Below are positions 48,890 to 58,680 of a DNA stretch of 64,000 bases, piece by piece (the stretch's first letter is position 1; each line of letters opens with the position of its first letter). The stretch spans positions 890,433-954,432 of the forward strand of contig JAUJYN010000019.1 of the NCBI GenBank assembly GCA_030737835.1, in the 5' to 3' direction. The notes below the pieces were generated by a model. That model did no database searches. It saw nothing but the letters and a program-made list of their open reading frames with translations, and was not told where the DNA came from. The position numbers and the translations under genes were made by a program. Source of the DNA: Acorus gramineus (taxonomy: Eukaryota > Streptophyta > Magnoliopsida > Acorales > Acoraceae).

Positions 48890-48925
48890 ATCTTGGCGGG
48901 CGGTCGCGCGACGACCCGAACTTCG
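48890..48925 (+). other. 36-nt mini-exon-like segment in the A LTR
   Basis: It is bounded by TGTCTTGCAG on the left and GGTGAGTGGG on the right. Counterparts of exactly 36 nt lie at 12057-12092, 55204-55239, 59639-59674 (type B) and 19097-19132 (type C). The neighbouring gaps vary from about 0.6 to 1.2 kb. Confidence 0.5.
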
Positions 48926-50574
48926 GTGAGTGGGACAATCCAACCCAGTAGAGAGGGGTCATACGCATTTGGGCATATACCGACCTCTCCTGGGGCACCA
49001 TGGATGTATATTAACCAGCAGTAATATGTAATCCTTGCATGATTTAAATGTAGAATGCATGCTACCCTAGTCCTTGTATGTTAGGGACCTGCACCCATAG
49101 GATAGGTGTAAGAGCCATGCACCATGCCCCCTGTTTTCATGTTAGGAAACCTCGGCCTATGCATGCGTCCTACTAGTTTATTTATTAAATTAAATGCTAG
49201 TGTATGTTAAACGCATGCCTTAGATAATATTATAGGGAGGAGCCTTGCGAGGTCAACATTGAGACTCGTCTTAGGGTACTCCGTGTTCCTTGTTTGGTTG
49301 TCGGGATGTCCTGTATCGGGACCTCATGCTGCCCTCCCAAGGTTTCTAGTCCCATTAATATTATAAGTAATGTTATATAACTGGTATGATTATTAGCATA
49401 TTTAGTGAATATTATAGGGGAGGGGCCTTGCGAGGACAGCGGTGAGACCCGGGTTAGGGTACTCCATGTTCCTTGTTTGGTTGTCGAGGTGTCCTATATC
49501 GGGAACTCACGCCGCCCTCCCGAGTTCTTTCCCCCAATGATAGTACAACCTTGCTTTTATTATACACATTCCCCGCATCTTGGTTATGCGCCCTGGAGGA
49601 ACTCTGAAGAGTTCATGGCATTAGAGTTGTAGAGATGTGTTGTCGGCAGATCTGAGTGGATCATATGCGTATGGATAGGCTGTTCTGTTTCCCTTTGTTG
49701 GATCCGTGTAGAGACTGCCCCAGCGTGATAAGGTCGTCCCTTTCGAGGGCTCCCATCAGTAGGCGCCTTCCGATATTTGTGACGGACTGTGCTGAAGTTA
49801 TGGGTGAAGGCCAGCGGCCTACGGAGTGGAGGAGAGACTATCGGTGGACCAAGGGTGACCAACAGCCTAGTCAGTCCCAAAATCCTATGTCACCCGTGGT
49901 AGGGTGAGGGTGAGGGTGTAGTGGGTTGGCGATGAGCGACCTACTGGATTTGTGATTGGATGATTATTAGTCCCAATAGCCTATGTCACCCATTGATGGG
50001 TGAGGGTGAGGGTGTGGTGGTTCGGCGAGGTACGAACCACTGGATTATGTTGTTATGTCACTTAGAGGATGGATAAATAATGGAATTGTGGTAAATATTG
50101 TCTGTGATGCATGGGTTGTGCTGTTCACTGAGCGTGTGGCTCACCCCTCGCATATGTTTTTCCCCAGTGGTCACTGAGCCTGAGCTAGAGCCGGAGCAGC
50201 AGTTGGAGCTTTCCGAGGGATTCCTTCAGTAGCGGAGCAGCGCCACGTTCCGCGAGTACCAGAGGTTATCAGCATCCCTTCTTGACTGTATGTATTTTAT
50301 TTCCGTGCTTGGCACGTGTCAGTATATATTCAGTTGTATTTGTATATATTGGCTCTCACAGGACAGATGATTGTGTATCGAGTCTGTAGAATGTTTATTT
50401 ACAGATTCAGTCTTTTGCTTCCGCATTTGGTGTATATATCATGTCAGCCCCTTTGTTGTCTGTGTGTCATTCTGGTTGTTTGTGTATGATATATTATTGA
50501 CCTCCTGTGTAGATTCTGATATTTTATATACACTTGCCGCGTCCCGGGGACGGCCGCCCTGGGGCGTGACAAAG

Positions 50575-50588
50575 TTGGTATCAGAGCC
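50575..50588 (+). other. Primer-binding site for initiator tRNA-Met
   Basis: TTGGTATCAGAGCC lies four bases after the 5' LTR end, an intact match to the 3' end of plant tRNA-iMet. Confidence 0.92.
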
Positions 50589-50689
50589 TGGTCCTGTCAG
50601 AGCCAATAGTCCTCCTTTCGTAGAGATGAGTCCTAGGATTTCTATATGAGTATTCTGATCCTAGTGTCTGGTTTTCTTAGGGTGCTGAT

Positions 50690-52054
50690 ATGCCTCCTCG
50701 CAGAGGACGGCGCGGACGAGGTCCCTCTCGGTCTTTGGAGGTTTCCGGACCTACCAGAGACGAGGATGCTACCGGAGAGCCCTTGACGCAGGAGCCTCCT
50801 GCTTGGGAGCGTGCTTTCGCTCGGTTGGCTGATTTGGTGGAGACACAGACGCGGATGTTGGCAGAGCAGGCTAGAGAGATTCAGGAGCTGCGGGCGACCC
50901 GCGAGGCAGTTCCGCAGGTCCCCTTGGTGGCAGATCCGCCTGTGGTACCCGATGTACCCCCAGTTCCAGTGGCGATTTCGGCGGTAGGAGTCCAGGGTCC
51001 CCTGCAGAGGGAGGAGGAGCTAGAGGCGGCAGCGCGAGTGCAGCAGAGCGGCCTCAACGCCTTTCTGAAGCTCCACCCTCCCGAGTTCCATGGGCAGACG
51101 GCAGATCCTCTTGCGCCAGAGCGTTGGTTGAGGGAGGTGGATACGATCTTCGTGGCCATGCTTTGCACTGATCGCCAGCGAGTCCCCCTGGCCACCTTTA
51201 TGCTGAAGGGTAACGCCGCCGACTGGTGGGCTACCCGAGTGGTGGACATCCCAGAGGGAGTGGAGCAGCTTTCTTGGGCAGGATTTCAGAGGTATTTCTT
51301 GGAGGAGTACTTCCCGTTCTCGACGCGCCAGATCGTGATGCAGGAGTTTGAGCAGTTGACGCAGGGCTCCATGTCGGTTGCTAACTACTCTACGCGGTTT
51401 ACGAGGCTGTCCAGATTTGCTCCGGCCTTGGTGATGGACGAGGAGATGAGGTGCCATCGATTTGAGCTCGATCTCAGCAGTGCCATCCGGGTGCACGTCA
51501 CCGCCCACGCTTTCACGAGGTACTCCGACTTAGTGTCTCGAGCGAAGACCGTCGAGAGAGACCTCGGGATCCAGGTGAGGGCTCCGACCCCTTCTGCAGA
51601 ACAGGGTCCTTCCGGGAGTCGGGACCAGGGGCAGCGCAAGAGGAAGAGGCCCCGCTTCGATCAGTCAGCGGCTGCCTCTCCTCCAGCTGATGCGGTGCCA
51701 GGGTGGGATCCAGCACCCATTGCAGCAGTGCCCATCCAGTCCATGCAGCCGAAGAAGCGGCGCTGTTTTCATTGTCAGCGCATCGGGCATATCAGATACC
51801 ATTGCCCTGATGCTGGCCGACCCCGAGTGCCACCTCAGCAGCCGCAATTCTTGCAACAGCAGCTTTCGCGCCAGCAGCAGCAGCAGCCTCAGCGTCAGCA
51901 GCAGCCAGTGCAGCCGGCGAGGCGTGCTCCTGCTCCTCAGCCGCGGTTGGTCCAGGGCAGAGTTGCAGCGCTTACGGCCGAGGAGGCGCAGCTTTCGGGT
52001 ATCATGGTTCGAGGTATTATCTTGTGTTCTCAACTCTCCAGTAATAGGATATAA
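50690..52054 (+). pseudogene. gag: Tekay-type gag, truncated before the protease
   Basis: Capsid polyprotein starting at ATG 50690 (MPPRRGRRGRG). The gag domain lies at about residues 110-250 (PLAPERWLREVDTIF, DWWATRVVDIPEG, FLEEYFPFSTRQIV), the CCHC knuckle (CFHCQRIGHIRYHC) at about residue 362, and a Gln-rich linker follows. The heptad stretch near residue 55 is about ten residues shorter than in the other copies (QTRMLAEQAREIQEL). The frame is open up to the fusion point near 52036, where a foreign LTR-like piece begins and supplies a chance stop at 52052. The protease is lost. It is the least damaged gag here and could still be translated as a capsid-like protein. Confidence 0.9.
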
Positions 52055-52790
52055 TTGTGGGTGTGTGTTTGGTTGCTGTTATGCAAGTGTGTGGGGTATC
52101 TGGATGAGTGAGTATCAAGAGTGGTTGTTTGAGTTAAGGAAGCCGGGTTGTAGCCGTCCTGGTAGAGAGTTCCCATCAGTAGGTACCACCGATGCAGTCG
52201 GAGGGGTACTGAACCTGGGAGTATACCAGGTAGGGGCTAACCCGGAAGGAGATTATTGAATGGTGCCGCGAGCGTGGAATCGCTCTCCCCTTCGTCGGAT
52301 CCGCGTAGTACAGCCCCGGCGTTAGACAGGCTCCCGGTCAGAGGACCAGGCGAGCTACGGAGCGGGGAGAGGCTACCGGTGGACCAGGGGTAGAGAGCAG
52401 TCTAAGTCTCTCCCAAAGTCCCAAAATGTCTCCTTTCGGGAGTGAGGGTGTGGATGAGGCGAAGGCGGGTCGCTCGTGACCCCATTTTTGTTGGACCGTT
52501 CCCAATGATGTTGGGTCCGGTCTTGAAAGGATGTTGAATGACATCGTTGGGTGATCATCTAGAGGTAGATGATCCGGAGGAGTTAGTAGTGTTCTTTAAA
52601 ATGATGTCTTCTTCCAGTGTTCCTTTCTGGATTAAGGGGCCTTGTGAGGTCGGCGTTGGAACCCGGGCTAGGGTACTTCGTGTTCCTTGTTTGGTTGTTG
52701 GGGTATCCTATATCGGGATTTCATGGTGCCCTCCCGAGGTTTCTTTTCCCAGGTAAGGGATGCCATGGAAGCATCAGATAGATGAGAAAT
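52037..52790 (+). mobile_element. LTR-derived filler between gag and pol remnants
   Basis: This resembles the middle of C/D and A LTRs: GTCCTGGTAGAGAGTTCCCATC, GTAGGTACCACCGATGC, GGAGTATACCAGGTAG, GGACCAGGGGTAGAGAG, then the A-type GGGGCCTTGTGAGGTC and GTTCCTTGTTTGGTTG. It replaces roughly the protease and most of reverse transcriptase. Its order of motifs does not match a single LTR copy elsewhere in the window. Confidence 0.7.
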
Positions 52791-53126
52791 CAAGTGCGAG
52801 TTTTGGTTAGAGGTTAAGGCCTTTTGGGCTGGGTGATTTCTAGTGAAGGCATATCTGTGGACCCGGGTAAGACGCTTGCTATGTCGAATTGGCGTAGGCC
52901 ATCGAACCCCGCAAGGATTCAGAGCTTCCCAAGTTTGGTGGGTTATTGTAGGAAGCTTGACGAGGGACTCTCGAAGATAGCTGTTCCTCTTAACCGCCTT
53001 ACTCGGAAGGATGTCCGGTTCGAGTGGTCCCCGTCTTGCGAGGAGAGCTTCCTGGAGTTTTATCGGAGGCTCACCTCAGCGCCAATTCTTACCTCTCCGT
53101 CTTGGAGTGGTGGGTTCGCAGTTGGG
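52791..53126 (+). pseudogene. pol (RT): Tekay reverse transcriptase/RNase H scrap
   Basis: Short remnant beginning with CEFWLE, then [40 protein letters not shown] and RRLTSAPILT. It matches the C-terminal reverse transcriptase and RNase H boundary of the copy at 63530-63830. The active-site part is absent. It joins directly to the integrase C-terminus at about 53127, so most of RNase H and the integrase core are deleted. Confidence 0.87.
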
Positions 53127-53360
53127 TAAAGGTGCGTCCGCGATCCTGCTCACGTCATCCCGTTCGAGCCGCTCGTCTCTGAGCCCGATTCGTCATTCGT
53201 GGAGCAGTCGATTGAGATCATGGACCGCCGCGTGAGGAGGCTCTGCACCAAGACCGTCCAGTTGGTCGAGGTGCGATGGCAGCACCGTTCCGGTGTCGAG
53301 GACACTTGGGAGCTCAAGGATGCCAGGTGTGACGCGTATCCGCATCTTTTCCCCTCCTAG
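53127..53360 (+). pseudogene. pol (CHD): Integrase C-terminus with chromodomain, Tekay type
   Basis: It opens RCVRDPAHVIPFEPL, the usual entry to the chromovirus integrase tail, then IEIMDRRVRRLCTKTVQLVE, VRWQHRSGVEDTWE and YPHLFPS before TAG at 53358-53360. These are the beta strands and the TWE motif of a chromodomain, which in chromoviruses guides integration to heterochromatin. The frame is open but has lost its start and the integrase catalytic core. The chromodomain, with the reverse transcriptase signature at 63077-63700, places these elements in the Tekay/Del chromovirus clade. Confidence 0.88.
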
Positions 53361-53393
53361 ATGTTTTTGCATATTTTGAGGACAAAATTTCCT

Positions 53394-53406
53394 AAGGGGG
53401 GAAGAA
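53394..53406 (+). other. Polypurine tract
   Basis: AAGGGGGGAAGAA lies immediately before the TG of the 3' LTR and would prime plus-strand DNA synthesis. It is intact. Confidence 0.87.
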
Positions 53407-56400
53407 TGTTATATATGTGTCACTTTTAACCTGCTGGTAACCGTTGGAGCGTTCTGGCAGTTTTTCATTTTTTTCGATCGGAACCGCTAATTTTTGGACT
53501 GTTAGCTATCGTCCTGAGTTAGAGGACTCCGATTGGAAATCTAACTGCATATTTGGTGTCCTGGTGCCATTTTAGGCCTCTCACGAAAATTTCATCGAAT
53601 TCCGGTAACGTTTCCGAAATTTCACAGTTCCGGGGCGTATCTGGGTTTTTAAGTCGCTCGCTATATAAATGGAATCTAATTTTGGTTGACCACTATTCAT
53701 CATCCCTACCATTTTCATTTTCTCTCTCCCCTCTCTCCTTTTCTCACTTTTGAGCCCCCTAGACTCCTCAAACCCAAAAACCTAAAGCATAGGAACCCGA
53801 TCTACACCCCGGTGCTTTCAAATCCCGATTCCGGCGAGATTAGCCCCTCCGTCCCCCCTCTCTTCTCCTCTGTTTTGGACCGTTTCGAGGGCCAAGATAG
53901 ATCCGGGTGGTGGAAGCCCTTGGGGAAAGGTTTTGGTGCGCGGAGAGCATCCGGACTTCTCTTCCTCTCCTTGGTAAGCCCTCTTTCCCCTCTTTTATTG
54001 CATAGATGCTTGTTAGGAGGTCGGATTTGGGGTTGGGAGGCGGTCGGCGGCGGTGGGTGGCCGTCGGAGGGCAGTGGTGGTGGTCGGAGGCCTTGGGGTG
54101 GCCGGTGGTTGGTGGTGGAGGAGCTCGGGCAGGGTGGCTGGGCTGTCCGGGCAGGGTGCTGGGCAGTCCCAGGAGTGCTGGCAGCAGGCGCAGCAGGTGG
54201 GCGCACCAGGTGGCCGGGCGCGCGGGTGCGTGCGCGCAGGCGTGCGCGCGGCGTGCGCTCGGGTGGTGCTGCAGGCGTGCTGGGCGTGCAGGGCGTGCAG
54301 GGTAGACTGGGTAGGACTAGCTCGGGTAGGCTGGGAGCAGGTGCACTAGTTTGCCGGGCGCGCGACCGCGTGCGGGCGGGGGGTGCAGGGGGAGGTGTGC
54401 GTAGCGGAATGGCTGCAGGTTGTGCGAGCAGGGCAGGCCGGCTGGGCAGGCCATGCTCGGGCAGCTGGCAGGGGGTGCTCGGGCATCAGGCGGGCAGTGG
54501 CTGGGTGTGCAGGGCGAGCGGTGCTCGAGCCACTCGGCGACGCGCGCAGGCAGGCACCGCGGGCAGCAGCGCGCGCAGGCTGGAAGGCGCGCTGGGCGCG
54601 TGCTGCCAGGCGGGCTGGGTGCGTGCTGCGCGGGCGTGCGCGTGGGTGCTGGGTGAGGGTCCCGGGTGCTGGGCGCTGAGCGTCGGGTGCTGGGCCTCGG
54701 ATACCGGCGCTGGGCTGAGGCGCAGGCGTGCGCGCGGTACAGTGGTGCGCGCGGGTAGAGACTGGTAGGTGCGCGCGGAGTGTGCGCGGATAGGGGGCTG
54801 GAGGTGCGCGCGGGGTGCGCGCTGGGCGAGACGCTGCGCGCGGGGCGTGCGGGGTGCTCGCGGGCCAGCGCGAGGCGTGCGGGGTGTGCGCGGGCGGTTG
54901 CGCTGGGGCGCAGGGGGGCACGCGGTGCACCCGGGAGTTTCGGCGGCGTGTCCAGGTGGCGGGCAGGGGCCCGGCGGTGCGCTTGGGTGCACGGGCGGTG
55001 GCGCGGCGGCCATCCGGGGGTGGGTGGCCGTGCGGTGGTTGCCGGGGGTGCGGGAGTGTGTCGGGGTGCTCGGGCTAGCGTGCGTGCGGGTCGTATGCAC
55101 GTTTGCCCGAGTGTTGGGTGTTTGCTTGAGGGTTTTGTGTATTTTTGATGTCTTTGGTAGTAGTTGTGGATTTTAACTCACCGTATAAATACCTGTCTTG
55201 CAGATCTTGGCGAGCGGTCGCGCGACGACCCGGATTCCGGTGAGTGGGACAATCCAACCCAGTAGAGAGGCGTTATACGCACTTGGGCGTATACCGACCT
55301 CTCCTGGGGTGCCATGGATGTATATTAACCTGCAATAATATGTAATTCATGCTTGCATGATTTAAATGTAGAATGCATGCTACCCTAGTCTTTGCATATT
55401 AGGGACTTGCACCCTTAGGATAGGTGTAAGAGCCATGCACCATGCCCCCTGTTTTCATGATAGGAAACCTCGGCCTATGCATGCATCCTACTAGTTTATT
55501 TATTAAATTAAATGCTAGTGTATGTTAAATCGCATGCCTTAGATAATATTATAGGGAGGAGCCTTGCGAGGTCAACATTGAGACCCGTGTTAGGGTACTC
55601 CGTGTTCCTTGTTTGGTTGTCGGGATGTCCTGTATCGGGACCTCATGCTGCCCTCCCAAGGTTTCTAGTCCCATTGATATTATAAGTAATGTTATATAAC
55701 TGGTATGATTATTAGCAATTCTAGTGAATATTATAGGGGAGGGGCCTTGCGAGGACAGCGGTGAGACCCGGGTTAGGGTACTCCATGTTCCTTGTTTGGT
55801 TGTCGGGGTATCCTATATCGGGAACTCACGCCGCCCTCCCGAGCTTTCTTTCCCCCAATGATATTCAAACCTTGCTTTTATTATACATGTTTCCCCGCAT
55901 CTTGGTTATGCGCCCTGGAGGAACTCTGAAGAGTTCATGGCATTTGAGTTGTAGAGATGTGTTGTCGGCGGATCCGAGTGGATCATATGCGTATGGATAG
56001 GCTGTTCTGTTTCCCTTTGTTGGATCCGTGTAGAGACTGCCCCAGCGTGATAAGGTCGTCCCTTTCGAGGGCTCCCATCAGTAGGCGCCTCCCGATATTT
56101 GTGACGGACTGTGCTGAAGTTATGGGTGAAGGCCAGCGGCCTACGGAGTGGAGGAGAGACTATCGGTGGACCAAGGGTGACCAACAGCCTAGTCAGTCCC
56201 AAAATCCTATGTCACCCGTGGTAGGGTGAGGGTGAGGGTGAGGGTGTAGTGGGTTGGCGATGAGCGACCTACTGGATTTGTGATTGGATGATTATCAGTC
56301 CCAATAGCCTATGTCACCCATTGATGGGTGAGGGTGAGGGTGTTGTGGTGATTCGGCGAGGTACGAACCACTGGATTATGTTGTTATGCCACTTAGAGGA

Positions 56401-56902
56401 TGGATAAATAATGGAATTGTGGTAAATATTGTCTGTGATGCATGGGTTGTGCTGTTCACTGAGCGTGTGGCTCACCCCTCGCATATGTTTTTCCCCAGTG
56501 GTCACTGAGCCTGAGCTAGAGCCGGAGCAGCAGTTGGAGCTTTCCGAGGGATTCCTTCAGTAGCGGAGCAGCGCCACGTTCCGCGAGTACCAGAGGTTAT
56601 CAGCATCCCTTCTTGACTGTATGTATTTTATTTCCGTGCTTGGCACGCATTTGTATATATTCAGTTGTATTTGTATATATTGGCTCTCACAGGACAGATG
56701 ATTGAGTATCGAGTCTGTAGTATGTTTATTTACAGATTCAGTCTTTTGCTTCCGCATTTGGTGTATATATCATGTCAGCCCTTTTGTTGCCTGTGTGTCA
56801 TTCTGATTGTTTGTGTATGATATATTATTGACCTCCTGTGTAGATTCTGATATTTTATATACACTTGCCGCGTCCCGGGGACGGCCGCCCTGGGGCGTGA
56901 CA
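53407..56902 (+). mobile_element. 3' LTR (type A) of the internally deleted Tekay element
   Basis: The LTR is 3496 bp, from TGTTATATATGTGTCAC to GGGGCGTGACA, and very similar to the 5' LTR at 47088. TATA box at 53662-53670; GC-rich tract 54120-55100; splice-like borders at 53974, 55203 and 55240; G-rich hairpin units at 56204-56370. It is followed by another primer site and a gag start, so it also acts as the 5' LTR of a second, truncated internal region. The 360-residue open frame across 53686-54768 runs through the GC tract and is not a gene. Confidence 0.94.
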
Positions 56903-56907
56903 AGAAG

Positions 56908-56921
56908 TTGGTATTAGAGCC
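56908..56921 (+). other. Second primer-binding site, after the 3' LTR
   Basis: TTGGTATTAGAGCC follows the 3' LTR with one C-to-T change. A primer site here means that an internal region once continued beyond the LTR. Confidence 0.87.
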
Positions 56922-57022
56922 TGGTCCTGTCAGAGCCAATAGTCCTCCTTTCGTAGAGATGAGTCCTAGGATTTCTATATGAGTATTCAGATCCTAGTGT
57001 CTGGTTTTCTTAGGGTGCTGAT

Positions 57023-57168
57023 ATACCTCCTCGCAGAGGACGGCGCGGACGAGGTCCCTCTCGGTCTTTGAAGGTTTCCGGACCTACCAGAGACGAGGAT
57101 GCTACCGGAGAGCCCTTGACGCAGGAGCCTCCTGCTTGGCAGCGTGCTTTCGCTCGGTTGGCTGATAT
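57023..57168 (+). pseudogene. gag: Tekay gag stub, start codon lost
   Basis: It corresponds to the first 49 or so codons of the gag at 50690, nearly identical (PPRRGRRGRGPSRSL, DEDATGEPLTQEPPAW). The start is ATA instead of ATG. It breaks after RLADI at about 57168 and is followed by an inverted LTR piece. It shows an LTR-internal-LTR-internal arrangement. Confidence 0.88.
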
Positions 57169-58244
57169 CAAAAACTATTGCACTCCCACACGGTTGCGTC
57201 GCTCGGACACAAGGGGGGGTTGCCTCTGCTCTCACGCAGAAATAATCCCAAGGCACATAACCCAACAGGCGGTTCATATACATGCCTAGCACGGGTAGGC
57301 CTAGCTTAATGCCACAACTACCAGCTTAACAAAACCGATAAGATAATGAATTCTCCTGAATTCCAAACGAGTGCATCGCTCGGATGCACGGGGGCGATTA
57401 CATCGCTAGCGCTCTAACTAATAAGGTACAACCCGACAACGGGTCATACCCACGCCTATTTCAGATAGGCCTAATCAGTTTTAACATGCGCATATATATC
57501 CAGGAGAATTATATCTTAGTTATGTACATGAACTACAAGCACGATAACCTACCAAATAATTATAGGAATACTCCCTAACATGGATTTACATCATAAACAA
57601 CAAATCATACAACATGCATACATGGCCATTACTTAAGCATGCGTTGGATATCACCAACTTAAAAGGGAAGGGTCAAGCGCGATCTCGCGCACTAACAGGT
57701 GCATGCCAATATTCCAAACGAACCTGAGTCGAGTAGGAAATCGCCTCTACTTACTCAGTTCGTGCAGAGGGAGAGGGCGAGAGAGAGATCATCATCTCTT
57801 GAAGTTGGTCATAGCTTTGCCCCACTATCATGGGCGCAAAACTACACCACGCCCTCGAGTCTTATCGCAAGGGAATATTAGGCGTGTGCCCATTATTAAC
57901 CCAGACTTAATCATGCTGGATATTCCAATTAATATGGTAGGAGTAGTATTACAATACTACCTAAGGCATGCCATATTCTATACATCCATACACATTACAA
58001 AATACATCCCCATACTAGAGGGACGCATGTGATACAGTTATTCATACATGGATACAATACATGTATATAAGCCTAGCATGCAAGATATGTAACATATTAT
58101 AGTTTAAGCATGGCCATACTACTTATCTACACAAGTAGTATAGCTAGGATGCCCCATCGATGCGCGACGCACGACTACGCGCGTCGAGCGCATCTCGAGG
58201 GGGGGATTGGATCAAACCACTCACCGCAACCCGGGATCTCGCGC
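57169..58244 (-). mobile_element. Type C/D LTR fragment, middle part, minus strand
   Basis: On the minus strand it starts at the mini-exon end (GAGATCCCGGGTTGCGGTGAG), then follows the GCGCATCGATGGGGC motif, AT-rich middle, and GAATTCAGGAGAATTC, up to 57169. It matches 40420-41290 and 43570-43680. Both ends are broken: one at the gag stub, the other at the start of a type B LTR. Confidence 0.82.
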
Positions 58245-58492
58245 TGTTATATATGTGTCACTTTTAGCTTTCTGGGAACCTTTGGGAGATTTCTGGCAGT
58301 TTTTCAACGTTTTCTTTTTTCGATCGGAACAGCTAAAATTTTGGAATTTTAGCTATCATCATGAGCTTGAGAACTCCAATTGAAAATCTAACTGCACATT
58401 ATGTGTCCTGGTGCCATTTCAAACCACTCACGAAAATTTCATCGAATTCCGATAACGTTCAGAATTTGGCAGTTCTGAATCGTATCCGGGTT

Positions 58493-58619
58493 TTGACCGA
58501 GCGGGAATGTCAAAGGGGGACTTGACCAAGTCAAAGAGGACTTTGACCAAGTCAAGTTTGACCATTGACTTGGTCAAATGGTTTTGTTTGTTTGTGTGGT
58601 TGGGTTGACTCAAAGTCAA
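58493..58619 (+). promoter_or_regulatory. Dense W-box cluster in U3 of the type B LTR
   Basis: Ten TTGACY hexamers occur in 127 bp: plus strand at 58493, 58522, 58543, 58558, 58565 and 58605; minus strand at 58529, 58550, 58572 and 58614. TTGACC/TTGACT is the binding site of WRKY transcription factors. The cluster recurs in the two other B copies (about 4310-4430 and 34205-34330). Control by WRKY factors is an inference. Confidence 0.65.
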
Positions 58620-58636
58620 ACACCAAAAAGTGCCCT

Positions 58637-58638
<2 letters not shown>

Positions 58639-58679
<41 letters not shown>
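58639..58679 (+). repeat. GT dinucleotide microsatellite
   Basis: About 20 uninterrupted GT units lie within the type B LTR. The other two B copies have shorter, interrupted AC runs on the opposite strand (4241-4286, 34141-34167). Confidence 0.95.

Positions 58680-58680
<1 letters not shown>

Larger units (their letters stand above)
47088..50571 (+). mobile_element. 5' LTR (type A) of an internally deleted Tekay element
   Basis: The LTR is 3484 bp, from TGTTATATTTGTGTCAC to GGGGCGTGACA, and is followed by a primer site. A TATA box (TATATAAAT) lies at 47352-47360. It has a GC-rich tract (47820-48790), splice-like borders (47663, 48889, 48926, 50167, 50288, 50361), a GAACTC...GAGTTC dyad at 49599-49614 and two G-rich hairpin units (49887-50045). 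It aligns along its length with the 3' LTR at 53407-56902. Confidence 0.95.
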
